Assembly (NCBI GenBank): GCA_022577435.1
Contig: JAKOON010000121.1
Location: 62,001 to 126,000 of the forward strand
From: Embiotoca jacksoni
Taxonomy: Eukaryota > Chordata > Actinopteri > Embiotocidae
Length of the DNA: 64,000 nt
Direction: 5' to 3'
Shown here: positions 12,273 through 26,900 of the stretch, one piece after another
Layout of the letters: each line of letters opens with the position of its first letter
Position numbering within the stretch: the first letter of the stretch is position 1
Program-made: the position numbers and the translations under genes
The notes under the pieces: model-generated
Seen by the model: only the letters and a program-made list of their open reading frames with translations
Databases searched by the model: none
Told to the model about the DNA's origin: nothing

Positions 12273-13091
12273 GTTTTCTGTGAAATTGCAGACACAAAGT
12301 GACATGAAACCACTTTGGCCATGTAGGTTATCCCATTTGACATAGTTCTGATTCGGAAACTTGTTTGTAAACACTTAGTTTAAGCCGTGGCGCTGTGATG
12401 CAGTTTTATGCTGTATTTGAGGTTCTCTCGCTGAGACAAGGCTGTTTTTGAAACATTGTGTTTCCTGTGAAATTGTTCACACAAAGTGACTTGAAACCAC
12501 TTTGGCCATGTAGTTTATCCCAAAGGCCATAGTTCTGAGTAGGAAACTTGTTAGTAAAGACTTAGTTGAAGCCATGGCGCTGTGATGCAGTTTTACATTA
12601 GGCTGAGAAAGTGAGACTTGAAATGCTGTTTTCTGTGAAATTACAGACACAAAGTGAATTGAAACCATTTTGGCCATGTATTTTATCCCATTTGCCATAA
12701 TTCTGAGTAGGAAACTTGTTTGGAAACACTTAGTTTAAGCCGTGGAGCTGTAACGCAGTTTTATGCTGTTTATGAGCTTCTCTCGCTGAAATAAGGCTGT
12801 TTTTAAAACATTGTGTTTCCTGTGAAATTGTTCAAACAAAGTGACTTGAAACCACTTTGGCCATGTAGTTTATCCCAATTGCCATAATTCCGAATAGGAA
12901 ACTTGTTTGGAAACACTTAGTTTAAGCCGTGGAGCTGTTATGCAGTTATATGCTGTTTTTGAGCTTCTCTCGCATGTTTTTGAAACATTGTGTTTTCTTT
13001 GAAATAGTCAACACAAAGTCACTTGAAATCACGTTGGCCAAGTAGTGTATCCCATTTGCAATAGTTCTGAGTGCGAAACTTGTTTTTTGTG
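12273..13091 (+). repeat. Family B 819-bp cassette, copy 4
   Basis: Offset 2588 bp from copy 3. It has the GAGACTTGAAATGCTG subtype of the 168-bp monomer, as in copy 2, and TATCCCAAAGGCC in the 187-bp monomer. A few private substitutions occur (GTAGGTTATCCC, GTTATGCAGTTATATG). Confidence 0.92.
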
Positions 13092-14372
13092 ACTTTTTTT
13101 TATCATATTTTAGACGACATGCTATAGTATGACTTTTTTTTATCATATTTTAGATGACATACTATAGTGTGACTTTTTTTCATGTTTTGGACATGTTATA
13201 GCGTGACTTTTTTCATATTTTAGACGACTTGTTATAGCATGACTTTTTTTCACTTTTTGGACGACATGCTATATTATGACTTTTTTTCATATTTTGGACG
13301 ACATGCTATAGTATGACTTTTTTTACATATTTTAGACGACATGCTATCGTGTGACTTTTTTTCATATTTTGGACATGTTATAGATTGACTTTTTTATATT
13401 TTAGACGACATATTATAGCGTGACTTTTTTTCATATTTTACACGACATGTTATAGTGTGACTTTTTTCATGTTTTGGACATGTTATCGTGTGACTTTTTT
13501 TCATATCTTACACGACATGCTATAGTATGACTTTTTTTTATCATATTTTAGACGACATGCAATAGTGTGACTTTTTTTTATCATATTTTAGACGACATGC
13601 TATAGTATGAATTTTTTGTGTCATATTTTGGACGACATGGTATTTTATGACTTTTTTAAGTTTTTGGACGACATGCTATTTTGAGACTTTTTTCACTTTT
13701 TGGATGACGTTATAGTATGACTTTTTTCATATTTTAGACGAGTTGTTATAGCATGACTTTATTTCACTTTTTGGACGACATGCTATAGTGTGACTTTTTT
13801 TCATGTTTTGGACATGTTATAGCTTGACTTTTTGATTATATTTTAGACGACATGCTATCGTGTGACTTTTTGTCTCATTTTGCACGACATGCTATGGTAT
13901 GACTTTTTTTCATATTTTGGACATGTTATAGCTTGACTTTTTTATATTTTAGACGACATATTATAGGGTGACTTTTTTTCATATTTTACACGACATGTTA
14001 TAGTATGACTTTTTTCATGTTTTGGACATGTTATAGTTTAACTTTTTTTTTAAATTTTAGACGACATGCTATAGTATGACTTTTTGATCATATTTTAGAC
14101 AACATGCTATAGTATGACTTTTTGATCATATGTTAGACGACATGTTATAGTATGACTTTTTGATCATATTTTAGACGACATGCTATTGTATGACTTTTTT
14201 TCATATTTTACACGACATGTTATAGTATGACTTTTTTCATGTTTTGGACATGTTGTCGTGTGACTTTTTGATAATATTTTCGACGACATATTATAGCGTC
14301 ACTTTTTTTCTTATTTTACACGACATGCTATAGTATGACTTTTTTATCATATTTTAGACGACATGACTTTTT
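13092..14372 (+). repeat. Family A block 10
   Basis: About 35 units. The order of units at about 13200-13420 resembles that at about 18470-18690 and 21400-21620 in the long A-only region. Confidence 0.9.
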
Positions 14373-14836
14373 GTTTTCTGTGAAATTGCAGACACAAAGT
14401 GACATGAAACCACTTTGGCCATGTAGTTTATCACATTTGCCATAGTTATGATTCTGAAACTTGTTTGTAAACACTTACTTTAAGCCTTGGAGCTGTAATT
14501 CAGTTTTATGCTGTTTTTGAGCTTCTCTCGCTGAAATAAGGCTGTTTTTGAAAAATTGTGTTTCCTGTGAAATTGTTCACACAAAGTGACTTGAAACCAC
14601 TTTGGCCATGTAGTTTATCCCAATTGCCATAATTCTAAGTCGGAAACTTTTTTGGAAACACTTAGTTTAAGCTGTGGAGCTGTAATGCAGTTTTATGCTG
14701 ATTTTGAGCTTCTCTCGCATGTTTTTGAAACATTGTGTTTCCTTTGAAATAGTCAACACAAAGTCACTTGAAATCACGTTGGCCATGTAGCGTATCCCAT
14801 TTGCCATAGTTCTGAGTGCGAAACTTGTTTTTTGTG
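14373..14836 (+). repeat. Family B block: entry-187-177-exit, divergent
   Basis: Anchors at 14413, 14600 and 14777. It carries more private changes than its neighbours (TATCACATTTGCC, GTTATGATTCTG, CTTACTTTAAGCCTTGG, GAAAAATTGTG). It is the last B block before 18.6 kb of A only. Confidence 0.9.
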
Positions 14837-16739
14837 ACTTTTTTTTATCATGTTTTAGACGACATGCTATAGTATGACTTTTTTCACATATTTTAGACGA
14901 CATACTATAGTGTGACTTTTTTTCATATTTTACACGACGTGGTATAGTCTTGAGTTTTTCGTCATATTTTGGATGACATGACCTTTTTTAATTTTTGGAC
15001 GACATGCTATTTTGAGACTTTTTTCACTTTTTTGATGACGTTATAGTATGACTTTTTTCATATTTTAGACGACTTGTTATAGTCTGACTTTTTTTCATAT
15101 TTTGGACGACATGCTATATTCTGGTTTTTTTTCATATTTTGGACGTTATAGCTTGACTTTTTTTTTTAATTTTAGACGATATGCTATAGTATGACTTTTT
15201 GATCATATTTTAGACGACATGCTATCGTGTGACTTTTCGTCTTATTTTGCACGACATGCTATGGTATGACTTTTTTTCATATTTTGGACATGTTATAGCT
15301 TGACTTTTTTATATTTTAGACGACATATTATAGCGTGACTTTTTTTCATATTTTACACGACATGCTATAGTATGACATTTTTTTTATCATATTTTAGACG
15401 ACATGTTATAGTATGACTTTTTTGTGTCATATTTTGGACGACATGGTATTTTATGACTTTTTTAAATTTTTGGACGACATGCTATGTTGAGACTTTTTTC
15501 ACTTTTTGGATGACGTTATAGTATGACTTTTTTCACATTTTAGACGACTTGTTATAGCATGACTTTATTTCACTTTTTGGACGACATGCTATAGTGTGAC
15601 TTTTTTTCAAGTTTTGGACATGTTACAGCTTGACTTTTTTACATTTTAGACGACATATTATAGCGTGACTTTTTTTCATATTTTACACGACGTGGTATAG
15701 TCTGAGTTTTTCGTCATATTTTGGATGACATGACTTTTTTGACTTTTTGGACGACATGCTATTTTGAGACTTTTTTCACTTTTTTGATGACGTTATAGTA
15801 TGACTTTTTTCATATTTTAGACTACTTGTTATAGAAGACTTTTTTTCATATTTTGGACGACATACTATATTATGGCTTTTTTTCATATTTTGCACGACAT
15901 GCTATGGTATGACTTTTTTTCATATTTTGGACATGTTATAGTATGACTTTTTTTTACATATTTTAGACGACATGCTATAGTATGACTTTTTTATGTCATA
16001 TTTTGGACGACATGGTATTTTATGACTTTTTTAACTTTTTGGACGACATGCTATTTTGAGACTTTTTTCACTTTTTGGATGACGTTATAGTATGACTTTT
16101 TTCATACTTAAAACGACATGCTATCGTTTGACTTTTTGTCTCATTTTGCACGACATGCTATGGTATGACTTTTTTTCATATTTTGGACATGTTATAGCTT
16201 GACTTTTTTATATTTTAGACGACATATTATAGCGTGACTTTTTTTCATATTTTACACGACATGTTATAGTATGACTTTTTTCATGTTTTGGACATGTTAT
16301 AGCTTGACTTTTTTTTAAATTTTAGACATGCTATAGTATGACTTTTTGATCATATTTTAGACAACATGCTATAGTATGACTTTTTGATCATATGTTAGAC
16401 GACATGTTATAGTATGACTTTTTGATCATATTTTAGACGACATGCTATCGTATGACTTTTTTTCTTATTTTGGACATGTTATAGCTTGATTTTTTTATAT
16501 TTTAGACGACATATTATAGTGTGACTTTTTTTCATCTTTTACACGACATGCTATAGTATGACCTTTTTTTATCATATTTTAGACGACATGCAATAGTGTG
16601 ACTTTTTTTTATCATATTTTAGACGACATGCTATAGTATGACTTTTTTGTGTCATATTTTGGACGACATGGTATTTTATGACTTTTTTAAGTTTTTGGAC
16701 GACATGCTATTTTGAGACTTTTTTCACTTTTTGGATGAC

Positions 16740-19700
16740 GTTATAGTATGACTTTTTTCATATTTTAGACGACTTGTTATAGCATGACTTTATTTCACTT
16801 TTTGGACGACATGCCATTTTCTGACTTTTTTTCATATTTTGGACATGTTATAGCTTGACTTTTTTTCATATTTTACACGACATGTTATAGTTTGACTTTT
16901 TTCATGTTTTGGACATGTTATCGTGTGACTTTTTTTCATATTTTACACGACATGCTATAGTATGACTTTTTTTTATCATATTTTAGGCGACATGCAATAG
17001 TGTGACTTTTTTTTATCATATTGTAGACGACATGCAATAGTGTGACTTTTTTTTATCATATTTTAGACGACATGCTATAGTATGACTTTTTTGTGTCATA
17101 TTTTGGACGACATGTTATTTTATGACTTTTTTAAGTTTTTGGACGACATGCTATTTTGAGACTTTTTTCACTTTTTGGATGACGTTATAGTATGACTTTT
17201 TTCATATTTTAGACGACTTGTTATAGCATGACTTTATTTCACTTTTTGGACGACATGCTATATTATGACTTTTTTTCATATTTTGGACGACATGCTATAG
17301 TATGACTTTTTTTTACTTATTTTAGACGACATGCTATCGTATGACTTTTTTTCATATTTTGGACGACATGCTATAGTCTGAGTTTTTTGATCATATGTTA
17401 GACGACATGCTATAGTATGACTTTTTCATCATATTTTAGACGACATGCTATTGTGTGACTTTTTCTCTTATTTTGCACGACATGCTATGGTATGACTTTT
17501 TTTCATATTTTGGACATGTTATAGCTTGACTTTTTTATATTTTAGACGACATATTATAGCGTGACTTTTTTTCATGTTTTACACGACATGTTATGGTATG
17601 ACTTTTTTCATGTTTTGTACATGTTATCGTGTGACTTTTTTTCATATTTTACACGACATGCTATAGTATGACTTTTTTATCATATTTTAGATAACATGCT
17701 ACAGTGTGACTTTTTTGTGTCATATTTTGGACGACATGGTATTTTATGACTTTTTTAACTTTTTGGACGACATGCTATTTTGAGACTTTTTTCACTTTTT
17801 GGATGACGTTATAGTATGACTTCTTTCATATTTTAGACGACTTGTTATAGCATGACTTTATTTCACTTTTTGGACGACATGCTATAGTGTGACTTTTTTT
17901 CATGTTTTGGACATGTTATAGCTTGACTTTTTTACATTTTAGACGACATATTATAGCGTGACTTTTTTTCATATTTTACACGACATGTTGTAGTATGACT
18001 TTTTTCGTGTTTTGGACATGTTATAGCTTGACTTTTCTTAAAATTTTAGACGACATCCTATAGTATGACTTTTTGATCACATGTTAGACGACGTTATAGT
18101 ATGACTTTTTGATCATATTTTAGACGACATGCTATCGTATGACTTTTTTTCATATTTTGGACATGTTATAGCTTGACTTTTTTATATTTTAGACGACATA
18201 TTATAGCGTGACTTTTTTTCATATTTTCCACGACATTTTATAGTGTGACTTTTTTCATGTTTTGGACATTTTATAGTATGACTTTTTTTTATCATATTTT
18301 AGACGACATGCAATAGTGTGACTTTTTTTTATCATATTTTAGACGACATGCTATAGTATGACTTTTTTGTGTCATATTTTGGACGACATGGTATTTTATG
18401 ACTTTTTTAAGTTTTTGGACTACATGCTATTTTGAGACTTTTTTCACTTTTTGGATGATGTTATAGTGTGACTTTTTTCATATTTTAGACGACTTGTTAT
18501 AGCATGACGTTTTTTCACTTTTTGGACGACATGCTATGTTATGACTTTTTTTCATATTTTGGACGACATGCTATAGTATGACTTTTTTTACATATTTTAG
18601 ACGACATGCTATCGTGTGACTTTTTTTCATATTTTGGACATGTTATAGATTGACTTTTTTATATTTTAGACGACATATTATAGCGTGACTTTTTTTCATA
18701 TTTTACACGACATGTTATAGTGTGACTTTTTTCATGTTTTGGACATGTTATCGTGTGACTTTTTTTCATATCTTACACGACATGCTATAGTATGACTTTT
18801 TTTTATCATATTTTAGACGACATGCAATAGTGTGACTTTTTTTTATCATATTTTAGACGACATGCTATAGTATGACTTTTTTGTGTCATATTTTGGACGA
18901 CATGGTATTTTATGACTTTTTTAAGTTTTTGGACGACATGCTATTTTGAGACTTTTTTCACTTTTTGGATGACGTTATAGTATTACTTTTTTCATATTTT
19001 AGACGACTTGTTATAGCATGACTTTATTTCACTTTTTGGACGACATGCTATATTATGACTTTTTTTCATATTTTGGACGACATGCTATAGTATGCCTTTT
19101 TTTTACTTATTTTAGACGACATGCTATCGTATGACTTTTTTTCATATTTTGGACGACATGCTATAGTCTGAGTTTTTTGATCATATGTTAGACGACATGC
19201 TATATTATGACTTTTTTTCATATTTTGGACGACATGCTATAGTATGCCTTTTTTTTACTTATTTTAGACGACATGCTATCGTATGACTTTTTCATCATAT
19301 TTTAGACGACATGCTATTGTGTGACTTTTTCTCTTATTTTGCACGACATGCTATGGTATGACTTTTTTTCATATTTTGGACATGTTATAGCTTGACTTTT
19401 TTATATTTTAGACGACATATTATAGCGTGACTTTTTTTCATGTTTTACACGACATGTTATAGTATGACTTTTTTCATGTTTTGTACATGTTATCGTGTGA
19501 CTTTTTTTCATATTTTACACGACATGCTATAGTATGACTTTTTTATCATATTTTAGATAACATGCTATAGTGTGACTTTTTTGTGTCATATTTTGGACGA
19601 CATGGTATTTTATGACTTTTTTAACTTTTTGGACGACATGCTATTTTGAGACTTTTTTCACTTTTTGGATGACGTTATAGTATGACTTTTTTCATATTTT

Positions 19701-22600
19701 AGACGACTTGTTATAGCATGACTTTATTTCACTTTTTGGACGACATGCCATTTTCTGACTTTTTTTCATATTTTGGACATGTTATAGCTTGACTTTTTTT
19801 CATATGTTACACGACATGTTATAGTTTGACTTTTTTCATGTTTTGGACATGTTATCGTGTGACTTTTTTTCATATTTTACACGACATGCTATAGTATGAC
19901 TTTTTTTTATCATATTTTAGGCGACATGCAATAGTGTGACTTTTTTTTATCATATTGTAGACGACATGCAATAGTGTGACTTTTTTTTATCATATTTTAG
20001 ACGACATGCTATAGTATGACTTTTTTGTGTCATATTTTGGACGACATGTTATTTTATGACTTTTTTAAGTTTTTGGACGACATGCTATTTTGAGACTTTT
20101 TTCACTTTTTGGATGACGTTATAGTATGACTTTTTTCATATTTTAGACGACTTGTTATAGCATGACTTTATTTCACTTTTTGGACGACATGCTATATTAT
20201 GACTTTTTTTCATATTTTGGACGACATGCTATAGTATGACTTTTTTTTACTTATTTTAGACGACATGCTATCGTATGACTTTTTTTCATATTTTGGACGA
20301 CATGCTATAGTCTGAGTTTTTTGATCATATGTTTGACGACATGCTATAGTATGACTTTTTCATCATATTTTAGACGACATGCTATTGTGTGACTTTTTCT
20401 CTTATTTTGCACGACATGCTATGGTATGACTTTTTTTCATATTTTGGACATGTTATAGCTTGACTTTTTTATATTTTAGACGACATATTATAGCGTGACT
20501 TTTTTTCATGTTTTACACGACATGTTATAGTATGACTTTTTTCATGTTTTGTACATGTTATCGTGTGACTTTTTTTCATATTTTACACGACATGCTATAG
20601 TATGACTTTTTTATCATATTTTAGATAACATGCTATAGTGTGACTTTTTTGTGTCATATTTTGGACGACATGGTATTTTATGACTTTTTTAACTTTTTGG
20701 ACGACATGCTATTTTGAGACTTTTTTCACTTTTTGGATGACGTTATAGTATGACTTTTTTCATATTTTAGACGACTTGTTATAGCATGACTTTATTTCAC
20801 TTTTTGGACGACATGCTATAGTGTGACTTTTTTTCATGTTTTGGACATGTTATAGCTTGACTTTTTTACATTTTAGACGACATATTATAGCGTGACTTTT
20901 TTTCATATTTTACACGACATGTTGTAGTATGACTTTTTTCATGTTTTGGACATGTTATAGCTTGACTTTTCTTAAAATTTTAGACGACATCCTATAGTAT
21001 GACTTTTTGATCACATGTTAGACGACGTTATAGTATGACTTTTTGATCATATTTTAGACGACATGCTATCGTATGACTTTTTTTCATATTTTGGACATGT
21101 TATAGCTTGACTTTTTTATATTTTAGACGACATATTATAGCGTGACTTTTTTTCATATTTTGCACGACATGTTATAGTATGACTTTTTTCATGTTTTGGA
21201 CATGTTATAGTATGACTTTTTTTTATCATATTTTAGACGACATGCAATAGTGTGACTTTTTTTTATCATATTTTAGACGACATGCTATAGTATGACTTTT
21301 TTGTGTCATATTTTGGACGACATGGTATTTTATGACTTTTTTAAGTTTTTGGACGACATGCTATTTTGAGACTTTTTTCACTTTTTGGATGATGTTATAG
21401 TGTGACTTTTTTCATATTTTAGACGACTTGTTATAGCATGACTTTTTTTCACTTTTTGGACGACATGCTATGTTATGACTTTTTTTCATATTTTGGACGA
21501 CATGCTATAGTATGACTTTTTTTACATATTTTAGACGACATGCTATCGTGTGACTTTTTTTCATATTTTGGACATGTTATAGATTGACTTTTTTATATTT
21601 TAGACGACATATTATAGCGTGACTTTTTTTCATATTTTACACGACATTTTATAGTGTGACTTTTTTCATGTTTTGGACATGTATTCGTGTGACTTTTTTT
21701 CATATCTTACACGACATGCTATAGTATGACTTTTTTTATCATATTTTAGACGACATGCAATAGTGTGACTTTTTTTTATCATATTTTAGACGACATGCTA
21801 TAGTATGACTTTATTGTGTCATATTTTGGACGACATGTTATTTTATGACTTTTTTAAGTTTTTGGACGACATGCTATTTTGAGACTTTTTTCACTTTTTG
21901 GATGACGTTATAGTATGACTTTTTTCATATTTTAGACGACTTGTTATAGCATGACTTTATTTCACTTTTTGGACGACATGCTATATTATGACTTTTTTTC
22001 ATATTTTGGACGACATGCTATAGTATGACTTTTTTTTACTTATTTTAGACGACATGCTATCGTATGACTTTTTTTCATATTTTGGACGACATGCTATAGT
22101 CTGAGTTTTTTGATCATATGTTAGACGACATGCTATAGTATGACTTTTTCATCATATTTTAGACGACATGCTATTGTGTGACTTTTTCTCTTATTTTGCA
22201 CGACATGCTATGGTATGACTTTTTTTCATATTTTGGACATGTTATAGCTTGACTTTTTTATATTTTAGACGACATATTATAGCGTGACTTTTTTTCATGT
22301 TTTACACGACATGTTATAGTATGACTTTTTTCATGTTTTGTACATGTTATCGTGTGACTTTTTTTCATATTTTACACGACATGCTATAGTATGACTTTTT
22401 TATCATATTTTAGATAACATGCTATAGTGTGACTTTTTTGTGTCATATTTTGGACGACATGGTATTTTATGACTTTTTTAACTTTTTGGACGACATGCTA
22501 TTTTGAGACTTTTTTCACTTTTTGGATGACGTTATAGTATGACTTTTTTCATATTTTAGACGACTTGTTATAGCATGACTTTATTTCACTTTTTGGACGA
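16740..22600 (+). repeat. Tandem 2.9-kb higher-order repeat in family A (two copies)
   Basis: About 16740-19200 matches about 19674-22134 at a constant offset of 2934 bp. Checkpoints are ATGCCATTTTCTG at 16811/19745, ACTTTTCTTAAAA at 18031/20965 and TGTTATGAC at 18537/21471. About 75 bp extra in the first copy (about 19201-19285) then shifts the offset to about 2859. The copies adjoin, so this is a tandem duplication made of A units only. Confidence 0.85.
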
Positions 22601-23300
22601 CATGCTACAGTGTGACTTTTTTTCATGTTTTGGACATGTTATAGCTTGACTTTTTTACATTTTAGACGACATATTATAGCGTGACTTTTTTCATATTTTA
22701 CACGACATGTTGTAGTATGACTTTTTTCATGTTTTGGACATGTTATAGCTTGACTTTTCTTAAAATTTTAGACGACATCCTATAGTATGACTTTTTGATC
22801 ACATGTTAGACGACGTTATAGTATGACTTTTTGATCATATTTTAGACGACATGCTATCGTATGACTTTTTTTCATATTTTGGACATGTTATAGCTTGACT
22901 TTTTTATATTTTAGACGACATATTATAGCGTGACTTTTTTTCATATTTTGCACGACATGTTATAGGATGACTTTTTTCATGTTTTGGACATGTTATAGTA
23001 TGACTTTTTTTTATCATATTTTAGACGACATGCAATAGTGTGACTTTTTTTTATCATATTTTAGACGACATGCTATAGTATGACTTTTTTGTGACATATT
23101 TTGGACGACATGGTATTTTATGACTTTTTTAAGTTTTTGGACGACATGCTATTTTGAGACTTTTTTCACTTTTTGGATGATGTTATAGTGTGACTTTTTT
23201 CATATTTTAGACGATTTGTTATAGCATGACTTTTTTTCACTTTTTGGACGACATGCTATGTTATGACTTTTTTTCATATTTTGGACGACATGCTATAGCA
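20270..23300 (+). repeat. Overlapping 1788-bp duplication in family A
   Basis: About 20270-21500 matches about 22060-23300 at offset 1788 bp (ACTTTTCTTAAAA at 20965 and 22753; GATGATGTTATAG at about 21390 and 23178). It overlaps the second copy of the 2934-bp repeat, so at least two exchange events with different registers are recorded. Confidence 0.8.
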
Positions 23301-26300
23301 TGACTTTTTTTACATATTTTAGACGACATGCTATCGTGTGACTTTTTTTCATATTTTGGACATGTTATAGATTGACTTTTTTATATTTTAGACGACATAT
23401 TATAGCGTGACTTTTTTTCATATTTTACACGACATGTTATAGTATGACTTTTTTCATGTTTTGGACATGTTATCGTGTGACTTTTTTTCATATTTTACAC
23501 GACATGCTATAGTATGACTTTTTTTATCATATTTTAGGCGACATGCAATAGTGTGACTTTTTTTTATCATATTTTAGACGACATGCAATAGTGTGACTTT
23601 TTTTATCATATTTTAGACGACATGCTATAGTATGACTTTTTTGTGTCATATTTTGGACGACATGTTATTTTATGACTTTTTTAAGTTTTTGGACGACATG
23701 CTATTTTGAGACTTTTTTCACTTTTTGGATGATGTTATAGTGTGACTTTTTTCATATTTTAGACGACTTGTTATAGCATGACTTTTTTTCACTTTTTGGA
23801 CGACATGCTATATTATGACTTTTTTTCATATTTTGGACGACATGCTATAGTATGACTTTTTTTACATATTTTAGACGACATGCTATCGTGTGACTTTTTT
23901 TCATATTTTGGACATGTTATAGATTGACTTTTTTATATTTTAGACGACATATTATAGCGTGACTTTTTTTCATATTTTACACGACATGTTATAGTATGAC
24001 TTTTTTCATGTTTTGGACATGTTATCGTGTGACTTTTTTTCATATTTTACACGACATGCTATAGTATGACTTTTTTTATCATATTTTAGGCGACATGCAA
24101 TAGTGTGACTTTTTTTTATCATATTTTAGATGACTTGTTATAGCATGACTTTATTTCACTTTTTGGACGACATGCTATATTATGACTTTTTTTCATATTT
24201 TGGACGACATGCTATAGTCTGAGTTTTTTGATCATATGTTAGACGACATGCTATAGTATGACTTTTTCATCATATTTTAGACGACATACTATTGTGTGAC
24301 TTTTTGTCCTATTTTGCACGACATGCTATGGTATGACTTTTTTATCATATTTTAGACAACATGCTATAGTATGACTTTTTTGTGTCATATTTTGGACGAC
24401 ATGGTATTTTATGACTTTTTTAACTTTTTGGACGACATGCTATTTTGAAACTTTTTTCACTTTTTAGATGACGTTATAGCTTGACTTTTTTATATTTTAG
24501 ACGACATATTATAGCGTGACTTTTTTTCATGTTTTACACGACATGTTATAGTATGACTTTTTTCATGTTTTGTACATGTTATCGTGTGACTTTTTTTCAT
24601 ATTTTACACGACATGCTATAGTATGACTTTTTTATCATATTTTAGATAACATGCTATAGTGTGACTTTTTTGTGTCATATTTTGGACGACATGGTATTTT
24701 ATGACTTTTTTAACTTTTTGGACGACATGCTATTTTGAGACTTTTTTCACTTTTTGGATGACGTTATAGTATGACTTTTTTCATATTTTAGACGACTTGT
24801 TATACCATGACTTTATTTCACTTTTTGGACGACATGCTATAGTGTGACTTTTTTTCATGTTTTGGACATGTTATAGCTTGACTTTTTTACATTTTAGACG
24901 ACATATTATAGCGTGACTTTTTTTCATATTTTACACGACATGTTGTAGTATGACTTTTTTCATGTTTTGGACATGTTATAGCTTGACTTTTCTTAAAATT
25001 TTAGACGACATCCTATAGTATGACTTTTTGATCATATGTTAGACGACGTTATAGTATGACTTTTTGATCATATTTTAGACGACATGCTATCGTATGACTT
25101 TTTTTCATATTTTGGACATGTTATAGCTTGACTTTTTTATATTTTAGACGACATATTATAGCGTGACTTTTTTTCATATTTTGCACGACATGTTATAGTA
25201 TGACTTTTTTTCATGTTTTGGACATGTTATAGTATGACTTTTTTTTATCATATTTTAGACGACATGCAATAGTGTGACTTTTTTTTATCATATTTTAGAC
25301 GACATGCTATAGTATGACTTTTTTGTGTCATATTTTGGACGACATGGTATTTTATGACTTTTTTCACTTTTTGGATGATGTTATAGTGTGACTTTTTTCA
25401 TATTTTAGACGACTTGTTATAGCATGACTTTTTTTCACTTTTTGGACGACATGCTATATTATGACTTTTTTTCATATTTTGGACGACATGCTATAGTATG
25501 ACTTTTTTTTACATATTTTAGATGACATGCTATCGTGTGACTTTTTTTCATATTTTGGACATGTTATAGATTGACTTTTTTATATTTTAGACGACATATT
25601 ATAGCGTGACTTTTTGTCTTATTTTGCACGACATGCTATGGTATGACTTTTTTTCATATTTTGGCTATGTTATAGCTTGACTTTTTTATATTTTAGACGA
25701 CATATTATAGCGTGACTTTTTTTCATGTTTTACACGACATGTTATAGTATGACTTTTTTCATGTTTTGTACATGTTATCGTGTGACTTTTTTTCATATTT
25801 TACACGACATGCTATAGTATGACTTTTTTATCATATTTTAGACAACATGCTATAGTATGACTTTTTTGTGTCATATTTTGGACGACATGGTATTTTATGA
25901 CTTTTTTAACTTTTTGGACGACATGCTATTTTGAGACTTTTTTCACTTTTTAGATGACGTTATAGTATGACTTTTTTCATATTTTAGACGACTTGTTATA
26001 GCATGACTTTATTTAACTTTTTGGACGACATGCTATAGTGTGACTTTTTTTCATGTTTTGGACATGTTATAGCTTGACTTTTTTACATTTTAGACGACAT
26101 ATTATAACGTGACTTTTTTTCATATTTTACATGACATGTTATAGTATGACTTTTTTCATGTTTTGGACATGTTATAGTATGACTTTTTTTTATCATATTT
26201 TAGACGACATGCAATAGTGTGACTTTTTTTTATCATATTTTAGACGACATGCTATAGTATGACTTTTTTGTGTCATATTTTGGACGACATGGTATTTTAT

Positions 26301-26900
26301 GACTTTTTTAAGTTTTTGGACGACATGCTATTTTGAGACTTTTTTCACTTTTTGGATGATGTTATAGTGTGACTTTTTTCATATTTTAGACGATTTGTTA
26401 TAGCATGACTTTTTTTCACTTTTTGGACGACATGCTATGTTATGACTTTTTTTCATATTTTGGACGACATGCTATAGCATGACTTTTTTTACATATTTTA
26501 GACGACATGCTATCGTGTGACTTTTTTTCATATTTTGGACATGTTATAGATTGACTTTTTTATATTTTAGACGACATATTATAGCGTGACTTTTTTTCAT
26601 ATTTTACACGACATGTTATAGTATGACTTTTTTCATGTTTTGGACATGTTATCGTGTGACTTTTTTTCATATTTTACACGACATGCTATAGTATGACTTT
26701 TTTTATCATATTTTAGGCGACATGCAATAGTGTGACTTTTTTTTATCATATTTTAGACGACATGCAATAGTGTGACTTTTTTTATCATATTTTAGACGAC
26801 ATGCTATAGTATGACTTTTTTGTGTCATATTTTGGACGACATGTTATTTTATTACTTTTTTAAGTTTTTGGACGACATGCTATTTTGAGACTTTTTTCAC
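22980..26900 (+). repeat. Duplicated A segment, offset 3179 bp
   Basis: About 22980-23700 matches about 26160-26880. The rare variant CGATTTGTTATAG at 23212 and 26391 is diagnostic of the pair. Confidence 0.8.
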
